Assembly (NCBI GenBank): GCA_036898135.1
Contig: CM072513.1
Location: 18,901,286 to 18,965,285, forward strand
Direction: 5' to 3'
Source of the DNA: Oncomelania hupensis
Taxonomy: Eukaryota; Mollusca; Gastropoda; Littorinimorpha; Pomatiopsidae
Length of the DNA stretch: 64,000 bases
The notes below the pieces were generated by a model. That model saw only the letters and a program-made list of their open reading frames with translations, had not been told where the DNA came from and ran no database searches. A program made the position numbers and the translations under genes. Shown here one piece after another: positions 1-37,544 of this stretch (positions are counted from its first letter, which is position 1; each line of letters begins with the position of its first letter).

Positions 1-149
1 TGAGAAACATTGACTCTGTGTGAATGAGCTGAGAACATTGACAGTGTTCAGACAGTCTGAAATAAGTTTTAATTTCTGATTTTGTTTGTGCATTACGTTT
101 CAACGTTGTTGAAAGAAATTAGGTAAATTTCTTCTTGAGTGGGGGGTTA
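1..149 (+). other. 3' internal end of an upstream gypsy copy
   Basis: This stretch aligns by eye with 4850-4993, the sequence just before the second LTR (shared CTGAGAACATT and AAATAAGTTTTAATT blocks). It ends in a G-rich run that could be a polypurine tract, immediately before an LTR start. The first LTR is therefore preceded by the 3' interior of an element that begins outside the window. Confidence 0.55.
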
Positions 150-849
150 TGTTACGTTGAAACGCGAAAATGGTGCGTATGAAATGCGCACGATGTTATG
201 TGTGAAGCGCGTGCAATGGTAGGCTTGTGTGTGATGCGCGCGATAAATCTGTTCGTTTTATTTTGCAACGCATGCAGTAATAGAGTGTATTATCTTTGAT
301 TTGATTTTGCGTTGTTATTAGTAGAGGCTTTGTGTAATGTTAGTGTTTTTAGTTGGTCGATATTGTTTGAGAATTTTCGGGAATCAGTTGTTTACTATCG
401 ATCGAAGCGTGTGGATTATTCTGTTGGTTACCATGGAAGCTTCCATTCCAAATGGGGTTGTATGACGTGAGTCACGTGATGATGAAATTAATTTTGATTG
501 GTTGTGGTGTTTTATGTAGGATTATTCTCGTTTTTTCCCGTGTATGTAGAGAGACTATATAAGCGCCGCACTGTTAAAAAAGTAGAGATGTTGATTGTTG
601 TTGATAGTGAAGTTGTGGATAGTGAGTTGGAAAGTAAATTTGAGAGTGGAAAGACGATTGAGCGATTGTATGCAGTTGTTGATGTGTGCTGAATAAAAGT
701 GGAAAACTTCATACGTCGACTTTGTGACTTGAATGCTGCTTGAGCGGGCTGCGTGGATAAACGAATCTGAGTTACACCCTATCAGGAATTCAGCATTGGG
801 GCTGAATCAGATACTGATAGAAAACACCAACATCAAACGGAGTGTAACA
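150..849 (+). repeat. Gypsy long terminal repeat, copy 1
   Basis: About 700 bp. It begins TGTTACG and ends GTAACA, so the ends form the usual TG...CA inverted pair (TGTTA/TAACA). It shares ordered blocks with 4994-5594 and 46164-46752: the GAGAGACTATAT block, a GAATAAAGTTGGAAAACTTC-like block and the final GGGGCTGAATCA. The TATA-like and AATAAA-like blocks are candidates for LTR promoter and polyadenylation signals. Boundaries are inferred from the three-copy comparison. Confidence 0.7.
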
Positions 850-1424
850 CACCGTGCCTTGCAGGATGGTCTTTGCAAGGCCTGATGCTTGGTGACGTGG
901 CCATACCATCGGTGTTTCCGTTTCTTCACCAATGTGAGCAGGTCATCGTGTTGTCCAATGGCTTGTGTGATGGTCTGTTGGACTTCGTCATTAGTGATGT
1001 GCTGGGTATAGGAAATGCCCAGAAGCCTTCTGTAACACCTCATCTCCATGCTTTGTATTCTTCGTTGCAGATCTGCCGTGAGGGTCAATGTTTCGCAAGC
1101 GCATAGGAAGATTGAGATGACAAGGGAGCGCAGCAGCCTTACCTTGGAATGTAGACAGATGGTCCTGTCTTTCCAAATGGGCTTAAACCTTGTCAGGGCC
1201 GCAGTTGTTTGTGCGATTCTGGAGAGGACTTTGAGTCGGGACCCATTGTGTAATATAATGGCTCGTAATTATTTAAAACTATGCACTGTGTTGACGGATT
1301 GGCCTTGGACTTTGATGTACGTGTTGTTGGTCATCATTTTGGTCTTCTCAGCACTTATTTCTATTCCATAGGCGCTGGAGGTGGTGTCAAGCCTCTGTAC
1401 AAGCTGTTCAATTTCTTGTTCCTC
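849..1424 (-). mobile_element. RTE LINE fragment
   Basis: The minus strand matches the RT C-terminal part of the intact RTE at 51285-54455, including the MRCYRRLLGISYTQH-type segment and the KWYGHV-type block. The fragment abuts the end of the first LTR and lacks both LINE ends. It has small indels and no usable frame. Confidence 0.75.
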
Positions 1425-1571
1425 TCTTAAACCAGAACACAAGCTGAAAAAGAATACACGTCGAAACAACGGGATTTTATTTTATTAGTATTTCAAGATA
1501 GGAAGGGATAAGCGCCGATGGGGGACAAGAAGACCCACGATGATTTCGCAGAAATTATATTACGTTAGCTC

Positions 1572-2632
1572 GTGTACAGAATTTTCCAGCACTCGAGGGT
1601 CAACAGAGGGAAACCACTACGTCAAGTTTTGGTACCGTTACCCCTAAGGCGCCAAGTTATGGAAGTAGCTCTTGACTCCATCGTGGGAGGTCACATGGGC
1701 GTCAGGAAGACGTCGGACAGAATCCAGGCAGTGTTCTACTGGCCAGGACTTCATGCGGATGTCAGCCGTTTCTGCCAATCATGTGACATTTGTCAGAAGA
1801 CCATACCTAGAGGAAGGATCCCTGAAGTGCCTACGCAGAGGATGCCCTTGATCGACCGACCTTTCAAGAGCGTGGCCTTGGACTTAATCGGCCAAATAAG
1901 ACCTCTGAGTGAAGAAGGTCCTCGGTGGGTACTGGCCTTAATGGATTATGCGACTCGGTACCCAGAAGCAGTGTCTCTGAAAAAGATTGACACGGAGACT
2001 GTAGCAGAGGCGCTGGTGGACATGTTCAGCAGACTTGGAGTACCCGAAGAAATCCTGACAGACCTCGGGACATAGTTCGCCTCTGACTCCAAGAAGGAAG
2101 TCAACAGACTGCTGAGCATCCTGCATTTGACTACGACACCCTGCCATCCGATGTGCAACGGGCATCGCTACATCAACACCTTACTTTTCGCCTACAGAGA
2201 AGTACCGCAGGAGTCCACCGGCTTTTCTTCGTTCGAGCTGTTGCACAGAAGAACCATACGAGGGCGATGCACATCCTGAAAGAACTGTGGGCGAATGAAG
2301 ATGACACCCCAGAAGTGAAGAACAGCTACCAGTACGTGTTTGAGCTAAGGGAGAAGTTGGAGCAAACTCTCTAGATAGCCGGAAAAAATCTAAAGAAGTC
2401 CCAGGACTGTGGAAAGCGCTACTATGATCGTAGGGCTGTGAACAGGGAGTTGAAATCTGTCAACAAAGTGCTGGTGCTGCTACCTACCGATCACAATAAA
2501 TTGCGGATGCAATGGAAAGGCCCGTACAAAGTAGAAGCCGTGGTGGGAATCAACGACTACAAGGTGGAGGTCAGCCAGCATTCTAAGATATCCCACGCCA
2601 ACCTCCTTAAGCTGTACGTGGAAAGGCCGTAA
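1572..2632 (+). pseudogene. Gypsy integrase remnant
   Basis: The frame opens with an H-H-C-C zinc-binding module (H in VGGHMG, then CQSCDIC), followed by a DDE core with the first Asp in ALDLIGQ and the second in EILTDLG. An in-frame TAG follows at about 2073, and the segment that should carry the catalytic Glu is missing: CHPMCNG runs straight into an ..INTLLFAYREVPQ block. The frame then shifts, and continues as a typical gypsy integrase C-terminal domain ending QHSKISHANLLKLYVERP and a stop. The enzyme would insert element cDNA into the genome; this copy cannot. Confidence 0.8.
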
Positions 2633-3065
2633 GAGACTGTACACGCAGCAACAGCAGCTGTGATCGACGACAGTTTTGACAGCGAGGAACTGTTGGAACT
2701 TGGAGACTTCCACAGCAAAGAAGGCATCGATAAGGTTAAGCTAGTACCAAGCCTTACGGAGGGTCAAAAGACGGAGCTCAAGGACCTTATGGGCGAGTTT
2801 CCCCATAGCTTCAGTGATGTCCCAGGCTCTACAACTTTGGGCGATCATGAAGGCCACCGTTCGATCCAAACCCTTCCCGATCCCTTTCAAGGCCCGCGAA
2901 TCCTTGAAGAAAGACATCGATGAGATGCTGAAGATGGACATCATCAGGGAATCCAATTCCCCCTATGCATCCCCTGCCGTGGTCGTGAAGAAGAAGAACG
3001 GGAGCAACATAGTATACATCGACTAAAGGAAGGTTAATAAGATCATCGTCTTCGACCCCGAGCCG

Positions 3066-4078
3066 CGCACATCGCACATTCGCTGAACAGCGACAGGCAA
3101 GGACGAGTCTGTCAGTCTCGGCTGGCAGACTCGGAGTCTGTCTCTTCGAGCTCCAGCATTTACCACTCGCTGAGGTGTTGGGCACCCTTTACTTCACCAT
3201 CTGCCAACCTGTATCTTCCACTGCGGCGGTTTTCTGTTCAGCCTGCCTAGCCAACATGCGTTTTCCACAGCGGCGGTTGCCGACCAGCATTTTCTACAGC
3301 GGCGGTCCTTAGGCTTCTTCGAGCCCACACCTGCTCACGGAGACGTTCAGTCCCACAGCGGCCCAGCATGCCTAGATGAGGAGGACGCGCTGTCGGTATG
3401 GTTGGGGGCCTGTCCGGCGGTGTTAGTCCGGAAGTCGAAGCTGTTGTCGCTGACTGTGGGAGATTCCGACACGTCACTCCACTTCAACCCTCAACATTCA
3501 TCTTCTCTTTATAGGGCTCCGTCGGTTTCGGCGACGGTCGTGCTGCGTTGTGGGCCCGCTTCGCTTGACCTCCGCCTGCCCTGCCTACGGCAGCCCTCCA
3601 TCTTTCTCTACGATTGGGCGACGTAGGGTTCCCTGTGGAGCGTGGTGACCTCCGGACAACAGGTGTTTCACCGCCAGTGGCTCCCTGCGTTCGCCTACCC
3701 ACCCTCCTCCTTCCGCCTTACTTGGGCATCTTCTTGCGGCCTTGTCGGCGCTTTCTACACGAGCCACATCGGCACTTCAGGACTGGCCCCGTGTCCTGCT
3801 CGGCACTCTTACGACATTCTACTGCTCACCCATGCGCTCCTTCTTCCTCCAGGCATTCTTACTTCAGTGGCTCTTCTGATTCAACATGACTTCTTCATCT
3901 GACTGTAGTAGCTGCTTCGCGCGCTCCATTTCATGCGACTTTCTTACAGCAACATGACCTCTTCTTCATCGAATCTACCTTACTTCAAAATGACTTCTTA
4001 ATTCATCGGTTATCATCAACCAAGTCTCCTATATGCTTCAAGTGTCCGGAGACGTTAATCTACTTAACCAACCAACCA
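3066..4078 (+). mobile_element. Unclassified 1.0-kb retroposon with AACC tail
   Basis: It splits the gypsy RT frame exactly and is flanked by an 11-bp direct repeat, ACCCCGAGCCG, at 3055-3065 and 4079-4089. Its 3' end is an AACC repeat (TTAACCAACCAACC). A target duplication plus simple-repeat tail and no inverted repeats point to LINE-mediated insertion. The interior is C/T-rich and has a short motif (CTACAGCGGCGGT-like) repeated about three times near 3215-3305. No coding domain was recognised. Confidence 0.65.
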
Positions 4079-4401
4079 ACCCCGAGCCGATGCTTTCTGC
4101 AGCAGACCTCTTCCGCCAATTATCGGAGAGTAAAATCTTCTCAAAGATTAACCTGAGCAAGAGTTATTGCCAAGTCCCTGTGCGTCAACAGGACATACCA
4201 AAGACTGCTTTTATAACTCCTGATGGGGGAACGTACGAGTGCCTAAGGATGCCCTTTGGCATGGTCAACAGCGGTGCTACCCTGAAAAGAGGAATAAGGA
4301 AGACGCTCAAAGGGATGGACAATGGCGTGTGTTACTGGGACGACCTGCTAGTCTACACCCAGACCTTCAAGGAGCACCTGAAGACCTTGAGGGAACTGTT
4401 T

Positions 4402-4668
4402 CAGGGCCGGACCTAAGTTTTTCAGGGGTAGGGGCCCAAATTTATTTTAGGGTAGTAGTGAAGGCGCGAAGCGCCGAGCCGACGGCGCGAACCGCCTAGT
4501 TTGCTAGGGGGGTCCGGGGGCGTGCTCCCCCGGAAAATGTTTTGAAAAGGGAGAAAAAATGGTGCAATCTGGTGCAATCTGAGCATGTAAATTGCAAAAT
4601 TTTGGTGCTATAGTCAAAAAAGGGTAGGGGCCCGGGCCCCTCGGGCCTCTAGGGCAGGTCCGGCCCTG
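4402..4668 (+). mobile_element. 267-bp MITE in the gypsy RT
   Basis: The terminal inverted repeats are CAGGGCCGGACCT and AGGTCCGGCCCTG. The flanks are TGTTT at 4397-4401 and 4669-4673, a 5-bp duplication. Excision would rejoin the RT frame as LFHRLTEANLT. Inside is a GC-rich hairpin (GGGGGCGTGCTCCCCC) typical of short non-autonomous DNA elements found widely in invertebrates. The CAGGG start is hAT-like, but a 5-bp duplication is not the usual 8 bp, so the superfamily is left open. Confidence 0.8.
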
Positions 4669-4993
4669 TGTTTCACCGTCTAACAGAAGCTAACCTGACC
4701 GTGAAACCCGGCAAATGCATTCTGGGATCTGACAACATCGACTTCATCGGGCATTCGATGGAAGAAGGAAACAATAGAGGATGCACTGACTCCAGGATAG
4801 TCTACGAGGTCAATGTCTTTGACCCTGGGCCGATGACAACCGTAACGAACGAGAGCATCGATTCCATGTGGATGAACTGAGAACATTAACAGTATCCATA
4901 TAGACTGAAATAAGTTTTAATTCTGGACTTTGTACATTGCGTCTCAACGTTTATGAAAGAAATTAAATAAATTTCTTCTTGTGTAGAGGGTAA

Positions 4994-5594
4994 TGTTATG
5001 TTTGAGACGCCCACGATAGATCAAAGCATGCAATAACAGAGTGTATTTAACTTTGATTTGGTTTTGCATTGTTGCTAGAAAAAGCTTTGTATAATGTTGA
5101 CAATTTTCCTTGGTCGATGTTATTGGAGAATTTTCTAGAGTTACTTGTTTACTATCGAGCGAAGCATCTAGATGGGTCTAGTGATAGCTAAGAGATTCTT
5201 CTAACCTAAATAAAGTTATATGACGTAAGACAGTGCATAGTTCCGGTGACGAGTTTTATTTTGATCGGGTGTTATTGCGTCATGCTGGAAGTTCAACTTT
5301 CTCTCTATTATAGAGAGACTATATTAGTGGTACACTATGTCGGCTTGTAAGAGTGAAAGCAAGTGAAAAAGTGATTGATAGAGATGATTTTTTATGATGA
5401 TCTGTGAAGTGATTTTCGGAAAGTGATCTTGTATTCCGTTGTTGATGTACGCTGAATTAAGTTGGAAAACTTCATACGACTCCTGCCTTGTTGCTGAGTG
5501 AACAGTTTGCGTGGTTAAACGAATCTGAGTTGCACTTATCATATTCAAGCATCGGGGCTGAATCAACAATTGATAAAATAACAACGGTGTAACA
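4994..5594 (+). repeat. Gypsy long terminal repeat, copy 2
   Basis: About 601 bp, starting TGTTATG and ending GTGTAACA. It is preceded by a purine-rich GTGTAGAGGGTAA stretch that may be the polypurine tract. It is shorter and visibly diverged from copy 1 (150-849), so the element is old. Confidence 0.7.
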
Positions 5595-5940
5595 GGGTGT
5601 GTTTATGTAACTTGCATTCACCCGTCTATAACATGAGCATCAGGATTTTTTAAGTCTATGCGTTGGAATGCATGCGTGCCCAGAGTAGCCCTCTTGTTCA
5701 AAAGAGTTTCAAGAACCCGGTCATTTGTGCTAGGCTCAAAATTAATAACCTCGCGTGCAGGTCGGGTGTGGTGGTGGTCTATGGTCTAACACTGTGCTTT
5801 GGCGTGCAGCAAGTGTCCGCCCTGTGCTGTTTGAGTTTAATCTCTACACCGATCAGTGCCTTAAAAAGTCATTTAAGTAGGTACAGTAGCTGCACAATGT
5901 GCAAGAATATGACTTGCCTGTGTCTGGTTTGTTTTTTCAG
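5595..5940. other. Intron sequence with a dispersed repeat
   Basis: This lies between the LTR and the first visible P450 exon. Its first half has the block TTCACCCGTCTATAACATGAG, also seen near 7375 and, inverted, near 40083; the following AATGCATGCGTGCCCAGA part recurs in varied form near 7430 and 44180. No earlier P450 exon was found here. A polypyrimidine tract and TTTTTTCAG lead into the exon at 5941. Confidence 0.5.
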
Positions 5941-32764
<26,824 letters not shown>

Positions 32765-32965
32765 AGGACTCTGCCCTATCAAACCTATTTTGCCTTTATG
32801 GAGATCTTAAGGTCAAAAGGTCAGAGTATGAGGACGCGTTCACGGTGTGCATTGAATAGGTCCGTTCACTCCAGGCTGTGGAAGTGTCCTCGGTGCGGTA
32901 ATAACATAAAAAGCGATGGAAGGCAGAAGAGATTCTGAAGCAAGAGGTAGCTTCAATGTAACGCA

Positions 32966-32971
32966 AATAAA
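32966..32971 (+). promoter_or_regulatory. Candidate P450 polyadenylation signal
   Basis: AATAAA lies about 200 bp after the P450 stop codon, with a T-rich stretch shortly downstream. It is the first such hexamer after the stop. Confidence 0.55.
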
Positions 32972-33759
32972 GCATAATATTAAGCTTACTGTAATTTTTT
33001 TTAACATTATTATTGGAATGCTATTCCGAGCTCGTAACATATTCAGAATGTTTTACTGCAATGATCATTACCAATGACTGACAGTTTCGTGCTTAACAGC
33101 ATCATATCCAAGAATTACATGTTATTTTTAAGCAAAGAGCATTGGTCTCAAGGAATTTTTAGTTTTTGGTGACGAGTTTAGCTGGAAGTTTGCATTGTTC
33201 TCATATTAGAAGAGTATGTAGAGGGCGATGGCTGCTCACACTGACAGATAATCTTGGAATTTTTTACACAATTCACTACCCGTCTGTTTTCGAATAAACC
33301 TTGAGGCAAATTGATAGGTAAACTTTCACAAACCAAAAAAATGATGAAATGGAAAATGCTACTTTGAAAAGAGATTATTTTTTGGTTTTAATCTTTTTTT
33401 ATCCGGTGAGAAAACATTCACTGTGAATGAATTTGACAGTATCTCTGACGCTTTGAATGTGCGCAAATGTTGCTCTTTATAAACTTATTGGTGTGTGTGT
33501 GTTTTTTTTTTAAAGGCTGTATTTATTGCCCAGTTGTTTATTGTCCAGAAATAAATAAATAAATTAATTAATTAATTAATTAAATAACCAGAGCCGATAA
33601 TCAGACGTACTATACTTCCCAATGAAAGGAATGAATAAAGGTCCGAGTAGAACTCACAATGTGTTTCGTCTAACGAGACGAGACTGACGTCTATTGATAG
33701 CATTCTATACTTAATTCTTATCAGGGCCTATCGTGCGGGGAATTAGGGGAAGCATAGGT

Positions 33760-34048
33760 CTCCACTTCTTCGATACCAACTTGTCGATTTTTGATTTGGA
33801 TAAAAGCTCCACTTCTTCGATACCAACTTGTCGATTTTTGATTTGGATAAAAGCTCCACTTCTTCGATACCAACTTGTCGATTTTTGATTTGGATAAAAG
33901 CTCCACTTCTTCGATACCAACTTGTCGATTTTTGATTTGGATAAAAGCTCCACTTCTTCGATACCAACTTGTCGATTTTTGATGTGGATAAAAGCTCCAC
34001 TTCTTCGATACCAACTTGTCGATATTTGATTTGGATAAAAGCTATCTC
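33760..34048. repeat. 47-bp minisatellite, about six copies
   Basis: Units of 47 bp containing CTCCACTTCTTCGATACCAA and TTTTTGATTTGGATAAAAG, nearly identical. Because 47 is not a multiple of 3, all three minus frames stay open with a 47-residue period; these are not genes. Confidence 0.95.
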
Positions 34049-35222
34049 TTACTCCATGCTTTCATCTCGTCAGTTTTTAAACCGGACGTTGAAAAATCAA
34101 GGGACTGATTTTCCAAATCATAAGAAGACGCCTGCATGAAATCCTCAGGATAAACATCTTCATGCGAAAAAATAAAGTATCCAAAGTTTGGTTATTCGGG
34201 CAACAGAAATAGGAAGGGGAAGGAACCCAACTGTTTGAAAGTAAAATTTTGCCCCAAATATTTCTCAAATCTAGAGATGCATGCAGTCTTGTTGGTTTTT
34301 AACAATGAATTTATGTAGAAAGTGACAATTGGCGAGTTCAGCAAGGCAGACCAAAAGTTGAATTGATAGATACATACATAGTTGTTGTTTGATGTCCAGC
34401 GGACTCTTTCAAGTAGACAAGTATGACTGTAATTAAGAATGATGATCAGGATGTAGATGACGATGTAGATGATGATGATGTAGATGATGATAGTGATGAT
34501 GATGTAGATGGAAGAGGAGGAGGAGGAGAAGGTGAAAGTAAAGAGGAAAAACTTGTCTAGCGATGGGTTTCTCAAATAGCTTAGTTAAGAGAGATCTATC
34601 TCTACTTGTGTTTTCATATGAACATTAATATTCTGACATTACTGTAACACGTTGTCGTATATTTGGTTTTGTACTGTTTACGGACCCCACTGGGTGCTGT
34701 GTCCTATAGTAATTAAACTTTGTTCTTTGTTCATTGTTCTATGTCTCTCTCTCTCTGTCTGTCTGTCTCCCTCTCTCTCTCTTTCTCTTTCTTCTGATTT
34801 ACGTTATGAGCTTCATATTTTTGTTTCGTATCTAACACAGTTACATTGTTACTAATTTGTTTTAAGTCTGACTTGTTTAAATAATTCCACTTTTCAATGT
34901 TATGTAGAATCAACAGTGTTGCAGTACTAGGCTTTGCGGCTGAAATGTTCACACAACACTCAAACATTTCTCTTATATAACAACGTATCTCAGCTGTAGA
35001 ACCAAATAAAAAAATGTATTAACGAAATAATTAATAAAATAATAACAAATCAGTCAAATTTTGCGAATGTCTTGAGAAAAGAATGCTAGATCCCTCGCAG
35101 CCAACAGCAGTAACGATACTAAGTTGATGGTCTCCGTAATTACACGGCTGTTCGGGTAAAAAGTGGTTTTCCAGGTAATAAAGAGGCAAGACAGTGGTCA
35201 CACAGTATTAAGACGGATAGCG

Positions 35223-35443
35223 TCATTTCCGCAGCAAAGTTTTCGAGGGCTTTTTAAAAAAGCCGGGCTTTTTGCCGCCGTTGCCTATCATGTTATTGAG
35301 GCCCTTGATCTTGTTTTTGAAGGACTTCCCGAGGACATCGTCTTCATTGTCCGATGTCGTCTGCTGCCGTCTGCTCGTGTTGCCGCCATTGCTGGTAAGA
35401 CTGTCAGGAGAGTCCGGTAGTCGTGGCTCTTGATTTATCGTTT
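35223..35443 (-). CDS. Terminal exon of the unknown minus-strand gene
   Basis: The acceptor CGTTCTGTTGCAG is followed by 73 codons ending in TGA. The composition changes from acidic/polar (TSDNEDDVLGKS) to Lys-rich (NKIKGLNNMIGNGGKKPGFF), with several possible phosphorylation-type Ser/Thr. Entry is phase 1. Confidence 0.6.
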
Positions 35444-37500
35444 CTGCAACAGAACGAGGCAGTCCGTGAACAACTACCGTCACAGCACACACAAAACAGC
35501 GTCTGCTACGTTGTCTGCAGCAACATCAAAAAACTGGCGAATGACAACAAATAAATACAACTGGTGATGGTTTGAGTTCATTGTCTCAGCAACAAAAGAA
35601 CAAGATCAAGAAAATAAACAATTTTGTTAATGGTATTTGTGTGTGTGTGTGAGGGGGGAGGGGCGAGAGGAGAAAACATTCACAAAATGAAATTAAAATA
35701 TGGTATCGTTATAAACTTGTTACAAAATAATACAATTAGTTATTGTGCCTTGATTTTGGTTTTACAGCATCGTTGAAAGATCCGGCTAAAATGAAAAAGG
35801 AAATACAGTTGGAACATTGTCAAAGAATACAATACACACTATACAGGTAGTGTGGAAAGCTACCTTTTTTCCTAGCTGGCATTAATTTCGGTTTATCGAT
35901 CCTGCAACAACAACAACAACAACAACAAGAAAAAAAAGACCAACAAAACTTAGCAATTTCCGCAAAGATGTATCTAAAAAACTGCGACACAGCCGCAAAT
36001 CAATGGCAGCTGTCTGAAACATAGACATCTTTCGGGCCAAGGTGCACAAACCTGTTCTTTCCCATGTTCTGGGTGGTTCCTTCTCTTCTTGCAGCTGCAC
36101 AAGTATAACATTTGAAATACTCGTGGAAACCTTACCGTTAAAATCGCGGTCGTTGCGTAGACTGTCGAGAGCGGGGGTAAAGACGGGTTTTGCGTCCACC
36201 TGGTTATCGCCAGGTCTTCCTTTGCATAGGTCTGAAAATTAAGTAGTATAGAATTGTCATATTGTATGAGCATGCTACGAGAACGTTTTAAGCAATAATA
36301 CAGGGTGGCCTGTAAGTTCTTTCCCATCCGTATTACTATATTATTATGTTATATTCAATTATGCATGTTTGTTTGTTGGGGGGGGGGGGGGGGTTCTTTG
36401 AGAAAAAATATGACCGATTTAAGCCCATTTACACTTCAAGAGTGTATGGTGACAATACGTGGGCACATTAGCGCAAGAATGAGGGACAGCACACAGATAC
36501 ACTGAATAAATAAGATATCTCTAGACTGGGATACTGCAATTCTTTTCTCTCTGGATACTCAAATCAGGCCATCAACAAAGTACAAAATAGTGCAAAACTC
36601 AGCTGCAAGATTGGTTTTTAGGGCTTCGCATCAAACTTAATTGGATGACAGTGCAAGCCCGGACTGAGTACAAACTATCTGTTCTGTGTCATAGTTTCTT
36701 TTCTGATTCTTGTTCTAACATCTTATCTGCTTTCTGTCTATACACCTTCTCGTCAGTTGCGCTCCTCTGCAGATTACGCACGCTCTGTATTCCTAGAATC
36801 CGGACAAAAACATCTGGAGAATTAGAAAGATCATTCGCCTATTCTGCCCCAAAACAGTGGAATGCTTTACTCTCACATACACGATACATACCAACCACTC
36901 AAGGCTTGAATAGCGCACTCAACACACGTCTGTTCAGACAATACTATTCTGACTGATCTCTTCCACATCTTCACTCTTTCTGCACTTTTCACCATAATTA
37001 TTCCTGATGCATTTTTGAAAAACTTATAAAAAATTTTATATAAAAATATATGAAGGACATTGTTTTTACCGTTTATACTATATTTCTACTTTTAAAACCA
37101 TTGTATTGCTTTTAAGGACTTGTTTAAATTATGACAATTTTATACCAGCATTGTCTCGTGATAATGTTGTTTGTAAATATGTCTACGCTTGCTATTAATA
37201 ATTATGTATGTGGTGTTTGATTGTCTGTGCTAATTTGTATTTTGTGTAAATCTGTATGTCATTTTTAATGTTTTTTTAATGTAGTAGGCGTGATATTGTC
37301 ATTTTGGTTGTGTTTGGTTTTGGTGACTGCTATTGTTATTGCTATATTAGTAGTATGCATGAATTTTTATTTCAGTGTTTTAATCAAGTGTTTGCAATGG
37401 TTTTACTGTGAAGAGCAGTGTGCCTTGTCGTAGATCATAAAACTGCGATATATAAATCAGCCTAATATTATAATTATTATTATTATTATTATTTTTTAAT

Positions 37501-37544
<44 letters not shown>

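Larger units (their letters stand above)
2660..4757 (+). pseudogene. Gypsy reverse transcriptase remnant, twice interrupted
   Basis: It reads from the pre-RT linker (LTEGQKTELKDLMGEFPHSF) into the RT fingers (SNSPYASPAVVVKKKNGS), then stops at an inserted retroposon (3066-4078). It resumes with EPMLSAADLFRQLSESKIF, ITPDGGTYECLRMPFGM and a degraded catalytic segment CYWDDLLVY; family members have YxDD, so W replaces the expected residue. A 267-bp MITE then interrupts the frame, which resumes as FHRLTEANLTVKPGKC and FIGHSM before similarity fades. RNase H is absent. Removing both insertions restores the order of blocks; a TAA at 3024 and a frameshift near 2860 remain. Confidence 0.8.
150..5594 (+). 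mobile_element. Degenerate Ty3/gypsy retrotransposon, integrase before RT
   Basis: Two LTRs (150-849 and 4994-5594) bound an interior that holds an RTE fragment, an integrase remnant, and then a reverse transcriptase remnant. No gag, protease or RNase H could be recognised. The integrase C-terminus runs into the RT N-terminus through a short linker with no LTR or polypurine tract between them. That is the Ty1/copia-like order known for the GMR1 group of Ty3/gypsy elements. Stops, a frameshift, a deletion and nested insertions make it non-functional. An alternative is two gypsy copies fused by deletion. Confidence 0.6.

Noticed and set aside
33711..34014. Three overlapping 80-97 codon minus frames with 47-residue periods
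   Set aside because: They are the 47-bp minisatellite read in all frames.
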